From: Opitutaceae bacterium
GTDB taxonomy: Bacteria > Verrucomicrobiota > Verrucomicrobiae > Opitutales > Opitutaceae
Length of the DNA: 6,118 nucleotides
Assembly: GCA_031266495.1 (NCBI GenBank)
Contig: JAISAX010000942.1
Coordinates: 1 to 6,118, forward strand
Direction of reading: 5' to 3'
Positions 1 to 6,118 of this stretch are shown one piece after another. How positions within the stretch are numbered: the first letter of the stretch is position 1; each line of letters opens with the position of its first letter. The notes beneath the pieces are model-generated. The model worked only from the letters and a program-made list of their open reading frames with translations. It was not told the origin of the DNA and did not search any database. A program made the position numbers and the translations under genes.

Positions 1-34
1 CCTGAAGCGGGCGAGACGCCCGCGCCACGCCGCC
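1..34 (-). repeat. Fourth REP-like hairpin, opposite orientation
   Basis: Positions 7-23 form a perfect 7-bp stem (GCGGGCG / CGCCCGC) with an AGA loop. Read on the minus strand, the element is GTGGCGCGGGCGTCTCGCCC, nearly the same as the copy starting at 779 (GTGGCGCGGGCGACCCGCCC). It is therefore an inverted copy of the same element, again within the glycosidase frame (PEAGETPAPRRP). It lies at the window edge, so its left flank cannot be judged. Confidence 0.65.
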
Positions 35-1392
35 CCGTCGAATGGGTATTCCGTCGCGACCTCCCCACCCGCACCCCCGCCGTTGTCGCCGACGTCATGC
101 GCTTCCTCCGCGACACCGAAATCGCGTACTGGCGCGAAATGCACACCTTCCTCCGCGACGAACTCCACGTCGCCGCCCCCATAACGACCACCGCCGTCGG
201 CTACACCACCCCGCAAATCGCCGACGCCACCGCCGACTTCATCGACACCCATCGCTACTGGGGCGCACCCCGCTTCCCCGGCTTCGACCGCTCAAAACCC
301 TGGACCGTCGAACAAAAACCCATGATCGCCCACCCCGACCAGTCCAGTATCGAACGCCTCTCCGCCCGCCGCGTATTCGGAAAACCCTTCACCATCACCG
401 AATATAACCACCCGCCCTCCAGCGACCATCATGCCGAAGGCTTCCCCCTCCTCGCTCTGTATGGCGCCGCGCAGGACTGGAACGGCCTGTTTCAGTTCGC
501 CTACTCCCACAGCCGCGCCTGGGAAGCCGACACCATGGCCGGCTTCTTCGACACCGCGCCCAACCCCGCGCACACCGTCGCAGCCCTCGCCGCATCCGAC
601 CTCTTCCGCCACCGCCGCATCGCTCCCTTCGCCTCCGCCAAAACCGGATACGTGACTCTCGAACGCCAGCTCGAACGCCAGAACAACTACGCCTTCCCAC
701 GCCAGATCGAGGCCGACGCCATTTTCGGAGGACTCCCGCCCGACGCCTGGCGCACTCACCGCGTCGGCCTCTCTCCAAGTGGCGCGGGCGACCCGCCCGC
801 CACCGGGAGTGGCACGGGCTTCCAGCCCGTGGACGTTGCCTCTCCGCGTGGTGCGGGCGTCCCGCCCGCAAGCGTTGCCTCTCGGCCCGCCGCCCAAACC
901 CTCGTCTGGGACGCCACCGATCCCGCCGCCGCCCACGTCCGTTACACCGGCGAAGGCGTCGCCGGCCTCGTCGGTTTCGTCTCCGGAAAAACCCTTGACC
1001 TCGGCTGGCTCCGTATCACTCCGGGCGATACTTCGCTTGGCGGATTCGCCGTTGTCATGCTCAACACCGTTGACCGCCAGCCCCTTGGCGCGCCCGGCCG
1101 CTACCTGCTCACCACGGCGGTGCGCGCCGCCAACCTCGACATGGGCTGGAACGCCGACCGCACCGGTTTCGGCAAACAATGGGGCAACGGACCGACGCAC
1201 GCCGAGGCCGCCCCGGTCACGCTCGACTTCACCCGCCCCGACGCCATCGCCGCCACCGCCGCCGGCGTCCGAGTGTATCCACTCAATCCCGACGGCACCC
1301 GCCGCCCGGAACTCCGTCCCGCCGCCGCCGCCGGACGCATCGAAGCCACGCCTGCCAGCCAAACCCTCTGGTTTGAAATCGTCCTCCCGTAA
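1..1392 (+). CDS. Glycoside hydrolase, TIM-barrel (clan GH-A-like), 5'-truncated
   Basis: The frame is open from the first base to TAA at 1390-1392, giving 463 residues of a longer protein; ATG 97 is internal, since coding continues upstream. Family knowledge: the DFIDTHRYWGAPRFPG block, then KPFTITEYNHP, then GFPLLALYGAAQDWNGLFQFAY matches the C-terminal half of a (beta/alpha)8 glycosidase seen in large Verrucomicrobiota and Planctomycetota enzymes. The Glu in TEYNHP (codon at 400, residue 134) is the likely catalytic nucleophile. From about residue 297 (QTLVWDATDP) to the end lies a beta-rich accessory domain with LGWLRITPGD and LWFEIVLP. Residues 260-296 are low-complexity sequence encoded by palindromic repeats inserted between the two domains. 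The N-terminus and any signal peptide lie outside the window. Substrate cannot be read; beta-galactosidase- or cellulase-like polysaccharide hydrolysis is plausible. It is the first gene of a same-strand run, 55 bp before the PEP-CTERM gene. Confidence 0.8.
   Translation, partial: PEAGETPAPRRPVEWVFRRDLPTRTPAVVADVMRFLRDTEIAYWREMHTFLRDELHVAAPITTTAVGYTTPQIADATADFIDTHRYWGAPRFPGFDRSKPWTVEQKPMIAHPDQSSIERLSARRVFGKPFTITEYNHPPSSDHHAEGFPLLALYGAAQDWNGLFQFAYSHSRAWEADTMAGFFDTAPNPAHTVAALAASDLFRHRRIAPFASAKTGYVTLERQLERQNNYAFPRQIEADAIFGGLPPDAWRTHRVGLSPSGAGDPPATGSGTGFQPVDVASPRGAGVPPASVASRPAAQTLVWDATDPAAAHVRYTGEGVAGLVGFVSGKTLDLGWLRITPGDTSLGGFAVVMLNTVDRQPLGAPGRYLLTTAVRAANLDMGWNADRTGFGKQWGNGPTHAEAAPVTLDFTRPDAIAATAAGVRVYPLNPDGTRRPELRPAAAAGRIEATPASQTLWFEIVLP
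778..883 (+). repeat. Three REP-like GC-rich hairpins inside the glycosidase gene
   Basis: Three perfect stem-loops with 3-nt loops stand in a row: 784-800 (7-bp stem GCGGGCG, loop ACC), 813-831 (8-bp stem CACGGGCT, loop TCC) and 852-870 (8-bp stem TGCGGGCG, loop TCC). The last two belong to tandem 39-bp units: CGTTGCCTCTC recurs at 834-844 and 873-883. Because 39 bp is 13 codons, the reading frame is kept, and the units translate as GTGFQPVDVASPR and GAGVPPASVASRP. Such sequences are scattered through genomes of this group and resemble REP palindromes. They sit between the catalytic barrel and the C-terminal beta domain, where extra linker is tolerated. Confidence 0.8.
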
Positions 1393-1447
1393 CCAAACAA
1401 AAACCACACACCAACCGTTAACCGAAAAACATCATCCAACAAGCACC

Positions 1448-2212
1448 ATGAAACACATCCACCTGTTCACTCTTGCCGCGCTCCTCGCTGCTCCCCTCGG
1501 TGCCAGCGCCCAAACCGTCATCCACGCTCCGATAGAGGCCTTCGCGGATACCTTCGTGGACCAAGCCTCCCCTACCAACTCCAACGGCAACGCTACGAAC
1601 ATCGACGTCCGCGGCACGAACGGCAGCAATGCCAATCGTTATATCTATCTGCAATTCAACCTGTCCGCCATCACCGGCCCGATCACCGCCGCCGAACTCA
1701 CGCTCACTGGCCAGGCAACCAACACCAAGCGCACGACCTCGACGATCTCGCTCTTCGGTCTTGCTTACGCCACTATGCAGGAGGCGCTCACCCTCGGTTC
1801 GGATGATTCCGGTTTGGAAGATGCCACCTTCACCAACGAAACCGCCCCTTGGCCGGCTGTCAAAATCTCCGACTTCAGCGCTCCTGCCAATGCCACCGGT
1901 GTGCTCAGCACGGCGGCGGTCCCCGACTCCGACTCGTTCGCCGCCGGCACCCCCGTCATCTTCGAGAGCACCTCCGCTCTCGTTTCCTTCCTTGAGTCCG
2001 CCCGCACCGGCTCCGGCGGCATCGTGACGTTCGTAATCATCGAACTCGGACAGCAAAGCAATCCGGTCAAATTCGCCGCGCAAGACCACGCCGCTCGCCC
2101 CGCTCCCGCCCTCACAATCACGACCACCCCCATCCCCGAACCCACGACCACCGCCGCGCTGGCCGCATTGGCGGCCCTCTGCGCCATTCTCGTTATCCGC
2201 CGCCGCCGATAA
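1448..2212 (+). CDS. PEP-CTERM sorted, DNRLRE/CBM96-like secreted protein
   Basis: This 254-residue protein begins with a signal peptide (MKHIHLFTLAALLAAPLGASA, likely cleaved after A21). The body, about residues 25-225, is a Ser/Thr/Asn-rich beta-sandwich. Its opening, ADTFVDQASPTNSNGNAT then RYIYLQFNLSAITGPITAAELTLTG, fits the DNRLRE family (CBM96-like, linked to carbohydrate binding). The C-terminus is a textbook PEP-CTERM signal: PEP at residues 230-232, a hydrophobic segment (AALAALAALCAILVI) and a terminal RRRR cluster. Known biology: an exosortase recognises this tail and delivers the protein to the outer surface or extracellular matrix; no exosortase gene is in the window. The start ATG is chosen because the signal peptide follows at once; no Shine-Dalgarno motif precedes it. 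Carbohydrate binding at the cell surface is inferred from the fold and the neighbouring hydrolases. The PEP-CTERM call is very firm, the domain call moderately so. Confidence 0.88.
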   Translation: MKHIHLFTLAALLAAPLGASAQTVIHAPIEAFADTFVDQASPTNSNGNATNIDVRGTNGSNANRYIYLQFNLSAITGPITAAELTLTGQATNTKRTTSTISLFGLAYATMQEALTLGSDDSGLEDATFTNETAPWPAVKISDFSAPANATGVLSTAAVPDSDSFAAGTPVIFESTSALVSFLESARTGSGGIVTFVIIELGQQSNPVKFAAQDHAARPAPALTITTTPIPEPTTTAALAALAALCAILVIRRRR

Positions 2213-2309
2213 CATCCCCCCCGCCCTTCCCCGCCCTCCCCCCCCCTCTCTCCTGAAAAAGATGCGCGCCACGCCCCGAAACGCTCCGATACCCCGCAAA
2301 AGTGTGACA

Positions 2310-2620
2310 GGGACAACAAAAACCATCCCGGTACCCGGCGTCCCCGGAGCACTTTTGGAAAAAAGGATTCTCCTTTTCGACAAAACCATTCCGGGGACAA
2401 CGGAAAGGATGTCGGGGACGGGTTTTTTGAAGCCTCCAAAACCTCTTTTTTCCCCGATTTCATCCAAAAGGATGCCAAGGACGACGGAAACAATCCCTGT
2501 ACCCGATGTCCCCCGGCCAGACTTCAACGTCCCCGGAGCGGGGACGTTGAAGAATGCGCCAAAAAGTCCCGTCCTTGACACACTTTTATTTGTCCCCGGA
2601 AAGGTTTTTTCCGTCCCCGG
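2310..2620. repeat. Cluster of GTCCCCGG / CCGGGGAC words with a 38-39 bp direct repeat
   Basis: Five perfect copies of GTCCCCGG in either orientation occur at 2340-2347, 2391-2398 (reverse), 2529-2536, 2592-2599 and 2613-2620. Near copies lie at 2413-2419, 2508-2516 and 2539-2545. Two longer segments, 2310-2347 and 2478-2516, align at 30 of 39 positions. They share a GGAC-AC-AAAC-ATCCC-GTACCCG-GTCCCC skeleton. A third partial relative, GGGGACAACGGAAAGGATG, begins at 2393. The spacing is irregular, so this is neither a CRISPR array nor a simple tandem repeat. It may be a decayed repeat family or a set of binding or RNA-structure elements. Confidence 0.6.
2522..2552. repeat. Perfect 14-bp inverted repeat (hairpin)
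   Basis: The left arm CTTCAACGTCCCCG (2522-2535) and the right arm CGGGGACGTTGAAG (2539-2552) are exact reverse complements separated by only GAG. It is the strongest dyad I found by eye in the window and sits in the middle of the GTCCCCGG cluster. No T-run follows directly (next bases AATGCGCC), so it is not a standard intrinsic terminator for the + strand. It could be a transcript-stabilising hairpin, a protein-binding palindrome or a REP-like unit. Confidence 0.75.
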
Positions 2621-2630
2621 AATCCTTTTT

Positions 2631-2712
2631 CCGGATACCGGATACCGGAACACATCTCCCGGGTTTTTGATCCCTTTTATCGATTTTCCGAACCCTTTTG
2701 CCGGATACCGGA
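2631..2712. repeat. GGATACCGGA short repeats
   Basis: GGATACCGGA occurs at 2633-2642 and 2640-2649 (overlapping, forming CCGGATACCGGATACCGG at 2631-2648) and again at 2703-2712. The 2631 and 2703 copies both follow a T-rich stretch (CCTTTTT at 2624-2630, CCCTTTTG at 2693-2700), so the repeated unit is longer than 10 bp. A fourth copy lies inside the downstream esterase gene at 3203-3212. Function unknown. Confidence 0.6.
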
Positions 2713-2775
2713 GCCATTCAAACCCATTTCAACGTCCAGCACTCGGCATTCAGCCTTTTCTGATAAAAAAGCACC

Positions 2776-4412
2776 ATGATCCCCGACCATCCCGCGCCAT
2801 CTTCACGCTGGCAGAGCTGCTGACCGCCATTGCCGGCCTCGCCCTCCTCGCCACCGCCACCGCCGCCACCACCGTCGCCGCCGCTGTCCGCGCCGAAGTC
2901 ACGCTCGCGCCCCTCTTCACCGACTCCGCCGTGCTCCAGCGCGGCCAGCCGATCGCCGTCTGGGGAACCGCCGACGCCGGGGAAAACATCACGGTGACGT
3001 TCGCCGGTCATTCCGCGATCACTACCGCCGATGCCGACGGCCAGTGGCTCCTCCGCCTGCCCGCCCTGCCCGCGTCCTCCGAATCGCGCCAACTCGTCGT
3101 CCAGGCCCGGCAACAAAACACGATCACGCTCAACGACATCGTTGTCGGCGAAGTCTGGCTCGCCTCCGGCCAGTCCAACATGGAATGGATTATCCGGAAT
3201 ACGGATACCGGAAAAACCGAAACCATCTTTGCCGACAACCCGTTCGTCCGCCATTACAAGACCGCCAAAAAAGTCTCCGCCACCCCGCTTCGCACCGCCA
3301 AAGGCGCATGGGAACGCACCACGCCCGCCACCGTAGGCGGCTTCACCGCCCTCGGCTACCACTTCGCCTGCGAACTCAACCGCGCCCTCGGTGTGCCCGT
3401 CGGCATCATCAACAGCAGTTGGGGCGCTACGCCCGTCGAGGCATGGATGGACGCCGAAACCGCCGACGCCGCCAACGGCCCCGCCTTTGCCGAAATTCAC
3501 ACCCGCTGGCAGCAAGCCATCGCCGATTACCCGGTCGCCAAAGAACATTACGACGCCGACCTGAAAGCATGGGAAGCCAGACGCGACGCCGCCAAGGCCG
3601 CGCCCGGGAACAAACCCTTCACCCTCCGCCGCCCCGATTCCCCCCTGCGTGCCGGACATCGCAAACAACCCGGCGGCCTCTTCAACGGCATGATCGCCCC
3701 GCACCTCCCCTATGCCCTGCGCGGATTTGTCTGGTATCAAGGCGAGGGCAACACCCCGCGCCACTTCGAGTATCGCCAGTTCCAGACGGCCCTCATCAAC
3801 GGCTGGCGCAAACAATTCGCCCAAGGCGACCTCCCCTTTTATTGGGTGCAGCTCGCCAACTACAAAAGCGACGCCGCGGACGGAACCAGGTACGCCTTCC
3901 TCCGCGAAGCCCAGACGCAATGTCTTGCGCTGCCCGATACAGGCCAGGCCGTCACCATCGACATTGGAAACGCCAACAACATCCATCCCCGCAACAAACG
4001 CGAAGCCGCCCGCCGCCTCGCCCTGGTCGCCCTCCGGCGCGCCTACGGCCACGCCGGCCTCGTTGACAGCGGACCCGTATTCGACTCCGCCATACGCGAA
4101 GGCTCCGCCATGCGTATCCATTTCAAGCCAGCCGATCCCCCCTCCCCCCTCGACAGCCCGCGCGGCGTGACCCCCTCCGGCTTCGAACTCGCCGGGGCCG
4201 ACAGGATTTTCCATCCCGCCGCGGCCCGGATCGAAGGCGACACCATTCTGGTGACCACCGACCGCGTCCCCCACCCCCAGGCCGTCCGCTACGCCTGGCG
4301 CAACGCCCCCACCGCCGGCCTGTTCAACCTCGACGGCCTCCCCGCCTGCCCCTTCCGCAGCGACGACTGGCAACCGAAAACAACCCACGACACACCACCC
4401 GCCTCACCATGA
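2776..4412 (+). CDS. Sialate O-acetylesterase-like SGNH esterase, probable frameshift in leader
   Basis: This serine esterase removes O-acetyl groups from sugars. The mature part begins AEVTLAPLFTDSAVLQRGQP (Glu codon 2895) and runs about 505 residues to TGA 4410-4412. A beta-sandwich (AVWGTADAGENITVTFAG) comes first, then the nucleophile block SGQSNMEW (Ser codon 3174), ALGVPVGIINSSWGATPVEAW, FVWYQGEGN, LPFYWVQLANY and the His block NNIHPRNK (His codon 3984). The start is problematic. ATG 2776 shares AAGCACCATGA with the PEP-CTERM start but is out of frame: as written it stops at 2821 after 15 codons. One extra C in either C-run at 2781-2793 would join it to the conserved frame (about 545 residues). 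Other in-frame starts are weaker: CTG 2760, TTG 2667, ATG 2262, the last adding about 170 meaningless residues. The leader FTLAELLTAIAGLALLA resembles a prepilin signal and ends in ARA|EV, a fair signal-peptidase site. The stop overlaps the next gene's ATG. Product is firm; start is not. Confidence 0.85.
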
Positions 4413-5347
4413 ACGCACCTGCCTCCGTTCCCTCCAACGCCCGCACTCATCGACTGAACGTTAAAACGCTGCTGCTCCTTCTGGCCATTCACCCCCTCCT
4501 CTCAACCGCCGTGCCACGACTCGAAAGCGATGTGCCTTACCTCGGCCCTGACCGTAGCGAAAAACTGGATGCATGGCTTCCCGACGCGGCCTGGCCCGGC
4601 CCGCATCCCGTCATCCTGCTTATTCACGGTGGCGGCTGGGCCATTGGAGACAAAGCCGGCAAGCGTGAAAAAAACATTGGCCAAAACCTGACAGCGCACG
4701 GCTACGCTGTATTTTCAATCAACTACCGCCTCAACGACGTTGGCGAAAAAGACCCGGCCACCGGCAGATTCAAGATCACCCGCCTCGCCTGGCCCCAAAA
4801 CCTCCACGACTGCAAAACCGCCCTTCGTTTCATCCGCGCCAATGCCGCCCGTTACAATATCGATCCTGCGCGCATTGCCGTCATGGGAGGATCGGCCGGT
4901 GGCCACCTCGCCATGATGGTCGGAGCCACCGCCCACGTTGAAGACTTCAACCGGCATGGCCTCTACACCGAACAATCCAACACCGTCACCGCCATCATCG
5001 ATTTCTACGGCATCCCTGACGTCCGTGGACGCCGCCATTCATCCTTTCCCGGCGCCACACCGGAAGAAACCCAGGCCAACGAAATCGCAGCATCCCCCAT
5101 TACCTGGATCGACAAAAACACGCCCCCCATACTCATCGCCCACGGCAGCGCCGACAAAACCATCTCCGTCGACCGCTCCCGCCACCTGGCCAGGCACCTT
5201 GGCAAACTGGGACTCGACTACTGGTTCGTTGAAATCGGCGGTGCGCCGCACACGTTCCACCTGCAACCCGCCCAAATGGATCTCCGTCCGCTCGTCCTCG
5301 CCTTCCTCGCCAAACACCTTGGCCAGCCTGCGCCCGCAACACGGTAA
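4409..5347 (+). CDS. Secreted alpha/beta-hydrolase esterase (acetyl/feruloyl-esterase type)
   Basis: This 312-residue protein has an alpha/beta-hydrolase fold of the hormone-sensitive-lipase/BD-FAE kind. The oxyanion-hole motif HGGGW is at residues 73-77 and the nucleophile elbow GGSAGG at 160-165 (Ser162). The likely acid is Asp249 in HGSADKTIS and the likely base His281 in GGAPHTFHL, so the triad looks complete. The N-terminus has a basic stretch and a hydrophobic core (VKTLLLLLAIHPLLSTAV), so export to the periplasm or beyond is expected. The ATG overlaps the upstream TGA as ATGA (4409-4412), which points to translational coupling with the SGNH esterase; no Shine-Dalgarno motif is seen. 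Family members cut acetyl, feruloyl or other short acyl esters, and the context suggests deacylation of a hemicellulose-type glycan together with the SGNH esterase. Exact substrate unknown; a peptidase or lipase role is less likely. Confidence 0.87.
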   Translation: MNAPASVPSNARTHRLNVKTLLLLLAIHPLLSTAVPRLESDVPYLGPDRSEKLDAWLPDAAWPGPHPVILLIHGGGWAIGDKAGKREKNIGQNLTAHGYAVFSINYRLNDVGEKDPATGRFKITRLAWPQNLHDCKTALRFIRANAARYNIDPARIAVMGGSAGGHLAMMVGATAHVEDFNRHGLYTEQSNTVTAIIDFYGIPDVRGRRHSSFPGATPEETQANEIAASPITWIDKNTPPILIAHGSADKTISVDRSRHLARHLGKLGLDYWFVEIGGAPHTFHLQPAQMDLRPLVLAFLAKHLGQPAPATR

Positions 5348-5386
5348 ACCCCGATTGCAGGCACTCGTCTCCCCATCCAACCCGCC

Positions 5387-6118
<732 letters not shown>

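Larger units (their letters stand above)
2213..2775. other. 563-bp repeat-rich non-coding tract
   Basis: No recognisable protein is encoded here, although one + frame stays open from 2262 into the downstream esterase. Its translation is Pro/Gly/Thr-rich low-complexity sequence unlike any family I know. The tract opens with a polypyrimidine stretch (2213-2252) that has runs of seven and nine C. It then becomes richer in A/T runs than the flanking genes, with clustered GTCCCCGG words, a 14-bp hairpin and GGATACCGGA copies (listed separately). A smaller perfect hairpin lies at 2361-2377 (AAAAGGA, loop TTC, TCCTTTT). A 9-bp inverted pair AAAAGTGTG/CACACTTTT brackets much of the cluster at 2298-2306 and 2579-2587. 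I see no convincing promoter, terminator or riboswitch. Confidence 0.7.

Noticed and set aside
778..883. Attachment site or insertion sequence in the glycosidase gene
   Set aside because: No transposase or integrase, no target-site duplication pair around a larger element; the sequence is explained by short REP-like hairpins.
292..1407. Long minus-strand open frame of 371 residues opposite the glycosidase
   Set aside because: Gly/Arg/Ala-rich shadow of a high-GC gene with no recognisable motif; the + strand frame has clear glycosidase motifs.
2411..2427. GGGGACGGGTTTTTT as an intrinsic terminator for the PEP-CTERM gene
   Set aside because: There is a T-run, but I find no good GC stem immediately before it, and it is 200 bp past the stop codon.
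2575..2603. TTGACA at 2575-2580 as a -35 promoter box
   Set aside because: No TATAAT-like hexamer lies 16-18 bp downstream (sequence there is GGAAAG), and the site is about 200 bp from the nearest gene start.
2310..2620. CRISPR array
   Set aside because: Repeats are short, in mixed orientation, irregularly spaced and diverged, and no cas gene is present.
2262..2775. Open frame from ATG 2262 joined to the esterase, giving a 716-residue protein
   Set aside because: The added ~170 residues are Pro/Gly/Thr-rich, encoded by the repeat tract, and match no family. They would also bury the export leader in the middle of the protein.
3975..3986. Asn instead of Asp before the catalytic His block (NNIHP rather than the common NDIHP) as a dead enzyme
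   Set aside because: From memory both forms occur in this family, and I cannot confirm which residue is the catalytic acid, so loss of activity is not supported.
2718..4388. Minus-strand open frame of 556 residues opposite the esterase
   Set aside because: Antisense shadow caused by high GC at third positions; the + strand carries the SGNH motifs.

Overview
The window is GC-rich DNA with all recognisable genes on the + strand. It reads as a carbohydrate-degradation and cell-surface locus of a Gram-negative, exosortase-bearing bacterium. I infer the Planctomycetota-Verrucomicrobiota group, most likely Verrucomicrobiota near Opitutaceae. The clues are a PEP-CTERM protein, an H-X9-DG prepilin, a polysaccharide-type glycosidase followed by two esterases, in-frame GC-rich hairpin repeats translating as GTGFQPV/GAGVPPA, and gene starts with no Shine-Dalgarno motif. 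No 16S or marker gene is present, so this is inference.

Layout. 1-1392: C-terminal part of a large TIM-barrel-type glycoside hydrolase, open at the left edge and carrying four short palindromic repeats in its reading frame. 1448-2212: secreted DNRLRE/CBM96-like beta-sandwich protein with a PEP-CTERM anchor. 2213-2775: long non-coding tract with a C-rich start, a dense cluster of GTCCCCGG/CCGGGGAC words, an imperfect 38-39 bp direct repeat, a perfect 14-bp hairpin and GGATACCGGA repeats. 2776-4412: sialate O-acetylesterase-like SGNH esterase, whose leader looks like a type IV prepilin signal and whose best ATG is one base out of frame. 4409-5347: secreted alpha/beta-hydrolase esterase overlapping the previous stop by ATGA. 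5387 to the right end: H-X9-DG type prepilin-like protein, running into 38 G residues (6081-6118) that look like a sequencing or contig-end artefact.

How the genes may work together (inference): the glycosidase cuts a plant-type polysaccharide or oligosaccharide, and the two translationally coupled esterases remove acetyl or other acyl substituents. The DNRLRE/PEP-CTERM protein may hold carbohydrate at the cell surface or in an extracellular matrix. The terminal prepilin-like protein belongs to a family that is heavily expanded in these phyla and may act in secretion or surface assembly.

I see no rRNA, tRNA, CRISPR array, transposase or convincing promoter. The most unusual parts are the repeat-rich 2213-2775 tract, the prepilin-like leader and frame break of the esterase, and the hairpin repeats embedded in the glycosidase.
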